DNA of 64,000 nt from Hoeflea algicola (GTDB lineage Bacteria > Pseudomonadota > Alphaproteobacteria > Rhizobiales > Rhizobiaceae): the NCBI RefSeq assembly GCF_026619415.1, contig NZ_JAOVZR010000001.1:2712501-2776500 (forward strand), given 5' to 3'. Under the pieces are notes generated by a model that did no database searches, was not told the DNA's origin, and was given only the letters and a program-made list of their open reading frames with translations. Positions 23,018-31,623 of this stretch are shown here, in pieces. Position 1 is the stretch's first letter. Each line of letters begins with the position of its first letter. The position numbers and the translations under genes are program-made.

Positions 23018-24295
23018 ATGGCGTCGAGCCCCATCGTTCAGGAAGATGTTGCCAGCCAGGCCAATTCGCTGATTGGCGAGTTTGCCGATGTGGAGACCGC
23101 TCGCCCCGCGCCCGAACGCGATATCGCCGTCGGTCGGCCCGGCCGGCATCTGGCGATATACCCGGCTCGCGCCGGCTATGAGTTGCAGGAAGAACTCGAT
23201 TTTCTGACCAACCGCGCGATCGAGCCGAACGTGTTCTTTTCCGGCCGGTTTCTGGCGCCGGCAATGCCGCGACTCGAGGACCGCATCATTCGCCTGATGC
23301 TGATGCGCGATGAGAACGAATCCCGATCGCGCATGCGCCTGCTGTTGCCATTCTCCGTCGAGAAACCCGGGTTTTCCGTTGGCGCCTCGATCATCCGAGC
23401 CTGGGCCAATCCATTTGGGCCGCAAGGAACGCCGCTGCTCGACCGTGAAGACGCGGCCGAAACGCTCGACAACATGCTGGAAGCCCTCGGCAACAAGGAT
23501 TCGGGATTGCCGGGCATTCTTGTCCTTCCAGACATGCGCCTGAAGGGTCCGGTTGCAGCGCTGCTGCGCGCCGTGGCGTTGGGGCGCAATCTATCCGTAG
23601 TCGAAACCGATCAGGTGGAGCGTCCATTCCTCGAAAGCAACCTGGATGGCGACGAATACCTCACCAAATCCATTTCCGGCAAGCATCGCCACGAACTCCG
23701 CCGCCAGTGGCGTCGACTCTCCGAACACGGCGAGCTGAGCTACATGGTCGCCCGTCAACCCGAGGAAATCCGCCATCATCTCGAGGAATTTCTTACGCTC
23801 GAGGATTCCGGCTGGAAAGGCCGCCGCCGGACCGCGATGGTGGCTGACCGTTATCGCGCTGCGTTTGCCCGCGAGGCGATCAACAGCCTCGCTGAAACAG
23901 ACAGCGTGCGGATCCACAGTCTGGCCCTGAACGGTGAGGCAATCGCTTCGATGATCGTGTTCGTTTCAGCCGGCGAGGCCTGGACCTGGAAGACCGCCTA
24001 CAACGAAACATGGGCGCGTTACTCACCGGGCAAGCTTCTGGTCGACCGGCTGACCGAATGGCATCTCGACGATCTCAACATCCGCCGCACAGATTCCTGC
24101 GCCGTGCCGGACCATCCGGTCATGAGCAAGCTCTGGACCGAACGCGAAAGCATGGGAACCATGGTCGTCGGACTGCATCCCAACCGCGACCGCGATGTCC
24201 GCCAGGTAGCCACCCAGCTGCACATCTACCGCAACACCCGAAACATCGCCCGACTATTGCGTCAGAAAATCCGGGGAATGGCCGCCGGGCGCTGA
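23018..24295 (+). CDS. CelD/BioF2-like acetyltransferase (GNAT fold)
   Basis: The 425-residue protein has an acetyltransferase domain of the CelD/BioF2-like type (Acetyltransf_6) in its C-terminal half. Visible elements are KSISGKHRHELRRQWRRL, LTLEDSGWKGRRRTAM, a beta-bulge region WTWKTAYNETWARYSPGKLL and the closing DFxxG-like SCAVPDHPVMSKLW. Such proteins often act in exopolysaccharide modification, which fits the flippase one base upstream. The start MASSPIVQE follows GGAGG by 10 bases. The substrate is unknown. Confidence 0.85.
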   Translation: MASSPIVQEDVASQANSLIGEFADVETARPAPERDIAVGRPGRHLAIYPARAGYELQEELDFLTNRAIEPNVFFSGRFLAPAMPRLEDRIIRLMLMRDENESRSRMRLLLPFSVEKPGFSVGASIIRAWANPFGPQGTPLLDREDAAETLDNMLEALGNKDSGLPGILVLPDMRLKGPVAALLRAVALGRNLSVVETDQVERPFLESNLDGDEYLTKSISGKHRHELRRQWRRLSEHGELSYMVARQPEEIRHHLEEFLTLEDSGWKGRRRTAMVADRYRAAFAREAINSLAETDSVRIHSLALNGEAIASMIVFVSAGEAWTWKTAYNETWARYSPGKLLVDRLTEWHLDDLNIRRTDSCAVPDHPVMSKLWTERESMGTMVVGLHPNRDRDVRQVATQLHIYRNTRNIARLLRQKIRGMAAGR

Positions 24296-24302
24296 GCGCC
24301 GC

Positions 24303-25985
24303 TCAAGCGCCGCCCGCGGCCTCCACTTGAACGGTCACGTTGGCGCTTTCAGCCTCGGTCTCGGCGATAGCTCTGTCGCGCAGCAACCGCCGAACCACCT
24401 TGCCTGTGGTGGTCAGCGGCAGATCGTCGACAAAATCGATCTCACGCGGATATTCATGCGCCGACAGACGGGTCTTGACCCAGTCCCGAATCGACCCGGA
24501 CAGAGCGTCGTCTATCTCGATCCCCGGCGCCAGCACGATATAGGCCTTGACGATTTCGGTGCGCACCTTATCGGGCTTGCCGACCGCCGCCGCCAACGCC
24601 ACGGCCGGATGCCCGGTCAGGCAATCCTCGATCTCGCCCGGGCCGATACGGTACCCCGCCGAGGTGATGACATCATCATCACGCCCGAAGAACGAGAAAT
24701 AGCCGTCGGCGTCACGCACGCCCTGGTCGCCGGTCAGCATCCAGTCACCGATAAATTTGGCGTCTGTCGCCTCCTGATTGCGCCAATAGCCCAGAAACAT
24801 CACCGGATCGGGACGTCTGACTGCAATCTGGCCCGAAACACCGTCGGCCACCTCGTCACCATGCGCGTCGATCACCGCCACCCTGTGCCCCGGCACCTGC
24901 TTGCCGATGGCGCCGCCGCGACTCACTCCCAACTTGCCGATGGATGACAGCACCAGATTGCACTCGGTCTGACCATAGAACTCGTTGATGGTAAGCCCGA
25001 GCACTCGCTGCGCCCAGTCATAGGTTTCACGGCCGAGCGTCTCACCACCCGATCCAAGCGTGCGCAAATCAAGCTGATGGCGTGACAACGGATCCGGCAC
25101 CGTACGCATGATCCGGAGCGCGGTGGGTGGAATGAAAACGTTGCGCACCTTCATTTCCGCCATGATTCGGTAAGCCAATTCGGGATCGAATTTCTGCGCC
25201 TGAGACGACACCACAGGCACCCCGAGCAGCAAGCCCGGCAACAGCACATTGAGCAGACCTCCTGCCCAGGCCCAGTCGGCAGGTGTCCATAGCTTGTCGC
25301 CAGGTTGCGGCAAAAATTCGTGATGGGTCTGCACGCCGGGGATATGGCCGATCAGCACATGGTGAGCATGCAACGCCCCCTTGGGGGCACCGGTAGTGCC
25401 CGAAGTGAAAATCATCAACGCCGGATCTTCGGCGCGGGTCGCATTCTCGATCACTGCGTCGGAATGGTTGTTCTCGAGCGCTTCGAAATCCTCATCCGAA
25501 CCGGCATCGCCACCGGCGACGATGATTGTCTCGAGCGCCGGCAGTTCCTCGGAAATGGTCTTGACTTTCTCCCGTCCGATTGCCGTCGTCACCAGCGCTT
25601 TGGCGCCCGAAGTTGACAGTCGGTGCTTGATCGCCTCGACCCCGAACAACAGTGCCAGTGGCACCGCAATCGCCCCGATCTTGTAGATGGCTATATGGGC
25701 AATGGCGGTATGAAAACCCTGCGGTAGCATCAGTGCAACACGGTCACCTGTGCCAATTCCGAGCGCTACCAACGCCCGCGCAAACGCATTTGAACGGCGG
25801 GCAAGTTCGCCATAGGTCAGGCGCGCTGGTTCACCTTCGGGGTTGAAATGCTCGAGACAGACCCTATCCGGCTCGCGCGTCGCCCAGTCATCGGAGACTG
25901 CGGTGCCGATGTTGAAAAATTCCGGCACCGCCCATGAAAACCGCGATTCAACCTCTTCAAACGTCCGTCCGCTCGACAACAACAT
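24303..25985 (-). CDS. Acyl-CoA synthetase (AMP-forming)
   Basis: This 560-residue ANL-superfamily ligase activates a carboxylate as an acyl-AMP and then an acyl-CoA. Motifs in order are the P-loop-like LMIFTSGTTGAPKGALHAHH, EFYGQTECNLVLSS, WMLTGDQGVRD, FFGRDDDVITSAGYRIGPGEIE, and the catalytic lysine region PLTTTGKVVRRLLRD. The sequence resembles medium-chain or acetyl/propionyl-CoA synthetase-like members. Substrate chain length cannot be read from it. It is convergent with the flippase operon, 7 bases away. Confidence 0.9.
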   Translation of the reverse strand: MLLSSGRTFEEVESRFSWAVPEFFNIGTAVSDDWATREPDRVCLEHFNPEGEPARLTYGELARRSNAFARALVALGIGTGDRVALMLPQGFHTAIAHIAIYKIGAIAVPLALLFGVEAIKHRLSTSGAKALVTTAIGREKVKTISEELPALETIIVAGGDAGSDEDFEALENNHSDAVIENATRAEDPALMIFTSGTTGAPKGALHAHHVLIGHIPGVQTHHEFLPQPGDKLWTPADWAWAGGLLNVLLPGLLLGVPVVSSQAQKFDPELAYRIMAEMKVRNVFIPPTALRIMRTVPDPLSRHQLDLRTLGSGGETLGRETYDWAQRVLGLTINEFYGQTECNLVLSSIGKLGVSRGGAIGKQVPGHRVAVIDAHGDEVADGVSGQIAVRRPDPVMFLGYWRNQEATDAKFIGDWMLTGDQGVRDADGYFSFFGRDDDVITSAGYRIGPGEIEDCLTGHPAVALAAAVGKPDKVRTEIVKAYIVLAPGIEIDDALSGSIRDWVKTRLSAHEYPREIDFVDDLPLTTTGKVVRRLLRDRAIAETEAESANVTVQVEAAGGA

Positions 25986-26434
25986 TTCTTATATCTCCAC
26001 ATCCGCGCCATAACCCGTCGCGGTAAGGAGCTCGCATTCTACGCTCCTGGCACTGCTGCGGTCTCATTCAGGCGACAACTATTAGGTATCAAATCAAACT
26101 ACGGCGCAATTAGCCAGATCGACTAATAGCAACGCGCATGCCCGGGATGCAATCGGAGCGACAATAGCGGGAAGCAGGCCCCCTCCATACCGGATTTTGA
26201 GGCTGGAATTATCAAGCCGCTTTAGCAAGTGGATGAGCCCGGCGCACTTACGTTCCCAGCTCATGCACTTGCATGGATTTCACCGTAATAAGATGGAGCC
26301 AGTCGCATCGGAAGATACACAGATGCAGCAAATTGTACCAAGGGTCGTGAAGTTGAAATCTTGCGACGTCTACAAATTCATTCAATGCAGCAATAATATT
26401 GTAGCCTCTCCAAAGGAGTTGCCTTATCTTCGGA
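25986..26434. other. Gene-poor, A/T-richer intergenic region
   Basis: About 450 bases lie between the acyl-CoA synthetase and a truncated frame. Base composition is visibly more A/T-rich than the flanks, and no frame has family resemblance. The segment may be a remnant of the accessory region, since a genomic-island boundary is expected nearby. I see no tRNA fragment and no convincing promoter. Confidence 0.45.
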
Positions 26435-26679
26435 ATGTGGCAATGGCTCATCGCAGGGAAAGAAGATTTGGAATTTCGGGAAAAATTGAGAATGTCGTTA
26501 GATCGGTCACTGGCCGATGCGCGTGCACGCGGTTCGCATGACGCCGACGCCGTGGTGGGGATGTATCGCTCACAAGTAGAAAAGACCCTCGAGCGCTTGC
26601 GTGAACAAAGTCCTCAAAAGGCCGAGCGCTACGAACGGATGTTTGAAGAAACGATCGCGGAATTCCGCCGGGATTGGCG
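26435..26679 (+). pseudogene. Unknown gene, 3' end removed at the IS element
   Basis: The frame encodes 81 residues, starting MWQWLIAGKEDLEFREKLRM. It is strongly helical and charged (SRSLADARARG-like, then VEKTLERLREQSPQKAERYERMFEETIAEFRRDW), with no stop before the inverted repeat of the insertion element at 26680. I do not recognise a family. No continuation is found beyond the element, so the 3' part appears lost. The start could also be the second methionine (MSLDRSLADA). Confidence 0.5.
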
Positions 26680-26708
26680 TGCCCCCATCAGGTGGTCCGG
26701 TTTGATTG

Positions 26709-27524
26709 TTAGTGCATCATGGGCGTCTGGTCCATCGGGACAATGCTTTCCGGCGCGGGCGGGCGGTAGCCCAGAGCGCTATGCGGCCTGACGGTGTTGT
26801 AGTGGATACGCCATTGCTCGATCAGGATTTGCGCCTCCCTTAGGCTGTAGAAGATTTCGCCGTTCAGCAGCTCGTCGCGGAACCGGGCGTTGAAGCTTTC
26901 GCAGTATCCGTTCTCCCATGGTGAGCCTGGCTCTATGTAGGCCGTCTTGGCTCCAACAGCTGCAATCCAATCCCGCACTTTCTGGGCGATAAATTCCGGC
27001 CCATTGTCCGACCGAATGTATTCCGGCGGGCCGCGCAGGATGAATAGGTCTGTCAGAGCATCCAGCACGTCCGTTGAGTTGAGCTTGCGGTCCACGCGGA
27101 TCATGAGTGCCTCCCTGGTGTATTCGTCGATGATATTCAGCGTCCGATAGACGCGGCCGTCAGCGGTTCGATCCTGGACGAAGTCGTAGGACCAGACGTG
27201 GTTTGGCCGTTCCGGTCTGAGACGCACACATGATCCGTCGTTCAGCCAAAGCCGCCCCTTTTTCTTCTGCTTTTGTGGCACTTTCAGCCCTTCACGCCGC
27301 CAGATGCGCTCAACCCGCTTATGGTTTACCTGCCAGCCCGCGTTGTTCAGCAGACCGGTGACCATGCGATACCCATAGCGCCCGTACTTGTCGGCCAGTT
27401 CGATGATATCATCGGTCAGCCGTTCTTCATCTGCCCGGCCCTGTGGCACCTTGCGCTGTGTGGATCGGTGTTGTCCGAGCGTGCGGCAGGCGCGGCGTTC
27501 TGATACGCCGAGCTCCCGCCGCAC
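26709..27524 (-). CDS. IS3-family transposase OrfB (DDE integrase core)
   Basis: The catalytic triad is visible in a retroviral-integrase-like core: D in WSYDFVQDRTADGR, D in YIRSDNGPEFI, and E in GSPWENGYCESFN. An HTH_21 domain precedes it (RYGYRMVTGLLNNAGWQVN). The annotated ATG gives 271 residues, but the frame stays open upstream and encodes LLSPSRRRKCIDHV, the normal start of the OrfAB fusion. It is therefore likely made mostly by a -1 ribosomal frameshift near the end of orfA. No internal stop is present, so the element may be active. Confidence 0.93.
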   Translation of the reverse strand: MRRELGVSERRACRTLGQHRSTQRKVPQGRADEERLTDDIIELADKYGRYGYRMVTGLLNNAGWQVNHKRVERIWRREGLKVPQKQKKKGRLWLNDGSCVRLRPERPNHVWSYDFVQDRTADGRVYRTLNIIDEYTREALMIRVDRKLNSTDVLDALTDLFILRGPPEYIRSDNGPEFIAQKVRDWIAAVGAKTAYIEPGSPWENGYCESFNARFRDELLNGEIFYSLREAQILIEQWRIHYNTVRPHSALGYRPPAPESIVPMDQTPMMH

Positions 27525-27556
27525 ATGGTCGATGCACTTGCGCCGACGCGAAGGGC

Positions 27557-27835
27557 TTAGAAGTTTCCCTTTGCCGCCTCGGTCAGGATGAGTTTGTCCA
27601 GTGTCAGGTCAGACACCGCCCGCCGAAGCCGCTGGTTCTCCTTCTCCAGCTCTTTCAGCCGAGTGAGTTGAGATCGCTGCATCCCGCCATAGAGCTTCCG
27701 CCATCGATAAAACGTCTGCTGTGTCACGCCGATCTGGCGCACCGCGTCAGCAATCGTCGCACCTTGCCCTTGCAGAACTTCAACCTGCCGAAGCTTCGAT
27801 ACAATCTCTTCCGGCTTCTCTCGTTTTCCAGCCAT
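27557..27835 (-). CDS. IS3-family OrfA (helix-turn-helix)
   Basis: The 92-residue DNA-binding subunit has an HTH_Tnp_1 domain (PEEIVSKLRQVEVLQGQG then IADAVRQIGVTQQTFYRWRK) followed by a leucine-zipper-like helix (LTRLKELEKENQRLRRAVSD). It binds the terminal repeats and feeds the OrfAB transposase by frameshifting near its C-terminal KGNF stop. The ATG is at 27835, 60 bases inside the right inverted repeat. Confidence 0.92.
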   Translation of the reverse strand: MAGKREKPEEIVSKLRQVEVLQGQGATIADAVRQIGVTQQTFYRWRKLYGGMQRSQLTRLKELEKENQRLRRAVSDLTLDKLILTEAAKGNF

Positions 27836-27895
27836 CGCTGATCCTCCAATTTGAGGGATAATCTATCCCAGTTGGTGGACCACTTTCAGGGGGCA

Positions 27896-28015
27896 ACTCC
27901 ATTTGGGCAAATTCGATATGTCGCCCATAGCTGACCAGCCAATGGCAACGTACCCATTTTCCAGCGCATCACTGCCGATGTCTTCCGGCATGTGCAGCCC
28001 CCAAAGCGTGGTCAT
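27896..28015 (-). pseudogene. 5' fragment of a restriction-associated gene cut by the IS
   Basis: Reading on the minus strand, an ATG at 28015 overlaps the TGA of the restriction-modification gene (ATGA). It opens exactly 40 codons, MTTLWGLHMPEDIGSDALEN then GYVAIGWSAMGDISNLPKWS, and the frame then enters the IS inverted repeat. The N-terminus resembles that of Mrr-type restriction proteins that start MTTLWGLHMP-like, but this is from memory and only 40 residues exist. The remainder is absent on the other side of the element. Confidence 0.6.
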
Positions 28016-31000
28016 GCCGCGTATCTCCCATCTTCAATTAACTGTGCCTGTCCGAGAGCCGCCAAGCTGGCCAGAAGCGGTTCGACGGACGCTGTACGGG
28101 CGCGCTGGAACCGGCGAGCGATCTGTTGCGGTGTCGCCTCGCCCATCTCTTCCAGAACCTCGCGCACGGCGGCGATCTGTTCCGGGAGAGCCTTGGGCCA
28201 AGCCTCTTTTTCGACTTTAACCGCAGCGCCGACATCCAATTCGTTCTGATTGCCCTTGGCTTCGGCATGTTTGCCTTCCGGGTTTTGATAGTCCGGACGC
28301 AGCCAGCGGATATGGCCTGCCGCCTCTTCCGCCGTTCTCTCCTTGTTGAGAGACACTAGACGGTACATCAGCTCATCTTCAGCATTTTTCTGATCCGACG
28401 CTTTGAGCTGATGCGGCTTTGTCGCGCCTTGCCTGCCAATCAACTTACCCGCAATGTCACCCCAGCCATAAGCTTGAAAAACTAATTTATCGATCCTGTC
28501 ATGGTGTTGCTTTAGAATTGCAATATTAGCGTTCCGATACACTTCACGTTCATCAGCCGAAATATTATAATCTTTGGAATTATCGGCGACTCGCAGAGCT
28601 TCCAGTACGTTATACATACCTGTTAGGGTCAATCCCGGATTCGAAACAATTTGTTTTCGTCGAAATTGATCAAGTTTCTGACCCTCGTTCCGAAGCTCGT
28701 CAATCAAGTCGTCCTTGATTTCTTCAAGAGCAGGGAAGGGAAATTTGTTGAAAGTATTCGTATGCTGATAGACAGGATCGTTGCCTTTGCCTTGCCAACC
28801 ACCGGTACGGAACGAGAATTCAACATGGACACGTGAGCACAGAACGCTAAAAATTGCCCAGTCTGAACATGCGATCACACGGATTTTTTGATCAGGTGCA
28901 GCTTCGCCATCTAGCTTGCTGAATATGCGGTGAGCTGCAGTCTCTGTTGTGCCGAAGAAGAAGGGCAACCCTTCCAGTGCGGCGCGCATTTCTGTTGACG
29001 GCTGCCCAAAACGCCACCATTTTTCGCGTCGATATTTCATCTTATCTTCTGCTCGAACCGGCTTGGAGCTCTCTAGCAGGTGCTGGTAAGCTTCTGGAAA
29101 TTTATCCCGGACGAATGATTCCGATTTCTCGTGAAAATCCAAGGCAAAGCGATTTCGCGAGACTTGGTTCAATTCTCGCCCATTTATGTATGGACGGATA
29201 AATTTCTCCGCATCGGGCTTAACGCCATACCCCAGACGGTGAGCTTCAGTTTCGTCAACCCAGAAAGCCAATCCGTATGGCTTAAAGCCTTGATGGGCTA
29301 GACCAAGATTGGATCTCAGCGGAACACATGCAGAAAGGTTCGGCCCAATTTGAAGATTTGAGTAGATTTTCCCTTCGGCCTTTTGGAAGGTTACGATGCA
29401 GCCTTCGGCTTCGTTCTTTTCTTTCTTTTCGGTGGCTACACTAAAGAGCACCCCAGTCCGTTCACCTTTACCAACCACAGTCATTGAAATACGCACCGCT
29501 GCTCCATAGAGCGTGTCTACCCAGGGATGGTCCGGGATTGCGAACAACAGCGAGATCGGCTTTTTCGGATCGTTTAGATGCGGCTCCAGCACACGACGAT
29601 TGTAAGTCTGACGCAGGGAGTTGGTCGTAATCAAACCGAAACGGCGGGTTCCCTTGCCATTCTTCGAATTGTAATCACGGGCGGCCAAGGCTGCTTTATC
29701 CCACCAAAACATGACCAGATCCGCACTTGGCGGTACTTTTGGATATGCTGACCACAGAGCCTCAATATAGCCATCGCCCAAGTCTTCTCTCAAATTTTTC
29801 GAACCAATAAACGGAGGGTTTCCAACGATGAATTCCGCATTCGGCCAAACTGTGGCTTTTGGGCTCATGTATTCAAAAACCGGTTCTCTAGCCGAAACAT
29901 CAGGCAGCTCTTTACCGGTTACGGGATGTCGGAACGTCGTCACTTTGTCCCAAACCGTAATCGGATCGCCCGCCTCGTCTAAGCGCGGTTTACGATCGGA
30001 CCATTCCAGCACCGCATCTCGGTTCTCAATATTCCGGAAGTCTTTTAGTACAGGTTCGGATGGAGCCGCCGTGCCGTGGGTACGGAAATGCCATTGCAAA
30101 TAACCTATCCAAAGCACTAGTTCCGCAACCGCTGCCGCCCAAGGGTTTAGCTCGATGCCCAAAAACTGGTGCGGGTCGACTGTATGGCCGGAAAGTCCCA
30201 AAGTGGCCTGATTTTCGCCAAGCTCGGTCAGCAGCGCGGTGACTTCACCTTCCAGACGCTTCATCATTTCCAGCGCCACATAAAGAAAGTTACCCGAGCC
30301 GCAGGCCGGGTCCAGCACCTTTGTTTCGCAAAGCTTGCGGTGGAAATCATGCACCGCTTCGCGGGCCTCGCCTTCCTTACCGTCAGCCGTCAACCGTTGC
30401 ACGGCGGTTTGCACATCCTTCCAGTCGGCGCGCAGAGGCTCCATGATGGTTGGCATCACCAGCCGCTCCACATAGGCGCGCGGTGTGTAGTGTGCGCCGA
30501 GCTTGTGGCGTTGGCGCTTGTCCAGTGCGCGCTCCAGCAAGGTGCCGAAAATGGCGGGCTCCACCAGTTTCCAATCGGCATCGGCAGCTTCAATAAGAAG
30601 ACCGAGTTGGGCATCATTCAGCGGCAGCGCGTCGGCATCTTTGAATAGGCCACCGTTAAACTCTTTCAGTTTGGTGGCCAGTACGGCAGAAAAGCCGCCG
30701 GTATTCATGGTTTCCCACAGGTCCTGCAGTGTCGGCGCTGCATCTTCAGGATGGTCGCGCAGTTCCTTCAGCTTATTGGTGAAACTGTCTTCGGGAATCA
30801 ACTCGACATCTTCAGCAAACATTGAGAACAGACAGCGCATCAGGAAGCGGGCAACTGTTTCACTGTCATGGCCCTGCGCTTCGAAACTCTTGCCGAGTTC
30901 CGCCAGATGAGCGGCGATTTTCCGAGTGACCTTTGCTGCAACCAGAGAAGGATCCAGCGATTGGGGTTTGGTCCAAACGCTACGCAGAAGGGTTCGGGTC

Positions 31001-31569
31001 TCTTCCTTCCGCAGATCGTCCAGCTTGATCCTGTAGCGGTTGCCGTCCGGAAACTGGGTGTAACCCTGTCCAGCACGTGAGAAATCTGCGAAAAGCTCGA
31101 TCACATGGCCGACATCGACTATCATCAGGAAAGGTGGCCAGCCATCTTCTTTGGAAACGGCGCGGGCGTAGCCATCCGCCTGATTCCGAGCTTTCAGCAT
31201 GGTGTCGTCCCACTTGGCCGTACCACGCGGGCCGTGACCCAGCCGAACCTTGGGCGCATCGTCCTGCGTCAGAAGCGCAAGTTGATCCTGATCTTCAGGC
31301 TTGATCCGGTCACCACCCTGCTTTGCTTCCAGAACAAAACACCCGGTTTTATAGAGATCGATCCGGCCACGGCTTTTCCGTCCGGTATGGGTAAAAGTGA
31401 CAGGCCGCTCAAAGCGATAATCGTTATTTTCGCCGTCGCTGGTCGCGGGCTTTGGCCGATCCACACCCAGCAAGTCCGTCAACTCATTTGCAAAGCTTTG
31501 GAAGTTCGCCATTTCACTGCCGCTGGACGGTTTCCAGCGGGTGATAAAAGCTTCGACGGATTCGGACAT
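28012..31569 (-). CDS. Single-chain restriction-modification enzyme, MmeI-like (type IIL/IIG)
   Basis: The 1185-residue protein combines cleavage and methylation. Near the N-terminus a PD-(D/E)XK site has the spacing D-X9-E-X-K (Asp71, Glu81, Lys83 in RIDLYKTGCFVLEAKQ), exactly the MmeI pattern. The gamma-class N6-adenine methyltransferase has motif X HKLGAHYTP, motif I LDPACGSGNF at 419-428 and catalytic NPPF at 584-587. A target-recognition region and a C-terminal extension of about 200 residues follow, so it is some 260 residues longer than MmeI. An ATG two codons inside the longest frame was chosen. It follows the second recombinase by 54 bases and overlaps the truncated gene. It probably protects against phage or plasmids and methylates one strand of its site. 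Confidence 0.9.
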   Translation of the reverse strand: MSESVEAFITRWKPSSGSEMANFQSFANELTDLLGVDRPKPATSDGENNDYRFERPVTFTHTGRKSRGRIDLYKTGCFVLEAKQGGDRIKPEDQDQLALLTQDDAPKVRLGHGPRGTAKWDDTMLKARNQADGYARAVSKEDGWPPFLMIVDVGHVIELFADFSRAGQGYTQFPDGNRYRIKLDDLRKEETRTLLRSVWTKPQSLDPSLVAAKVTRKIAAHLAELGKSFEAQGHDSETVARFLMRCLFSMFAEDVELIPEDSFTNKLKELRDHPEDAAPTLQDLWETMNTGGFSAVLATKLKEFNGGLFKDADALPLNDAQLGLLIEAADADWKLVEPAIFGTLLERALDKRQRHKLGAHYTPRAYVERLVMPTIMEPLRADWKDVQTAVQRLTADGKEGEAREAVHDFHRKLCETKVLDPACGSGNFLYVALEMMKRLEGEVTALLTELGENQATLGLSGHTVDPHQFLGIELNPWAAAVAELVLWIGYLQWHFRTHGTAAPSEPVLKDFRNIENRDAVLEWSDRKPRLDEAGDPITVWDKVTTFRHPVTGKELPDVSAREPVFEYMSPKATVWPNAEFIVGNPPFIGSKNLREDLGDGYIEALWSAYPKVPPSADLVMFWWDKAALAARDYNSKNGKGTRRFGLITTNSLRQTYNRRVLEPHLNDPKKPISLLFAIPDHPWVDTLYGAAVRISMTVVGKGERTGVLFSVATEKKEKNEAEGCIVTFQKAEGKIYSNLQIGPNLSACVPLRSNLGLAHQGFKPYGLAFWVDETEAHRLGYGVKPDAEKFIRPYINGRELNQVSRNRFALDFHEKSESFVRDKFPEAYQHLLESSKPVRAEDKMKYRREKWWRFGQPSTEMRAALEGLPFFFGTTETAAHRIFSKLDGEAAPDQKIRVIACSDWAIFSVLCSRVHVEFSFRTGGWQGKGNDPVYQHTNTFNKFPFPALEEIKDDLIDELRNEGQKLDQFRRKQIVSNPGLTLTGMYNVLEALRVADNSKDYNISADEREVYRNANIAILKQHHDRIDKLVFQAYGWGDIAGKLIGRQGATKPHQLKASDQKNAEDELMYRLVSLNKERTAEEAAGHIRWLRPDYQNPEGKHAEAKGNQNELDVGAAVKVEKEAWPKALPEQIAAVREVLEEMGEATPQQIARRFQRARTASVEPLLASLAALGQAQLIEDGRYAA

Positions 31570-31623
31570 CACCAATAAACTGCCCTATGAATAATTTAGC
31601 GAACCAGAGTTCGTACCGGGAAA

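Larger units (their letters stand above)
26680..27895 (-). mobile_element. IS3-family insertion sequence (IS407-like)
   Basis: A 1216-bp element is bounded by imperfect inverted repeats. TGCCCCCATCAGGTGGTCC at 26680-26698 matches the reverse complement of 27877-27895 at 15 of 19 positions. It carries orfA and orfB in the usual overlapping arrangement, transcribed on the minus strand. The transposase sequence is of the IS407 type. The flanking bases (GGCG and ACTC) are not a duplication, and the genes on both sides are truncated, which suggests a deletion or rearrangement beside the element. Confidence 0.88.

Noticed and set aside
26170..26190. GCCCCCTCC near 26177 as a degenerate attL copy of the tRNA-Leu end
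   Set aside because: Only about 7-9 bases resemble the tRNA end and the rest differs; too short to count as an attachment-site duplicate.
26435..26791. 118-codon frame as a complete gene
   Set aside because: Its last third lies inside the IS terminal repeat and transposase-gene end, so only the first 81 codons belong to the original gene.
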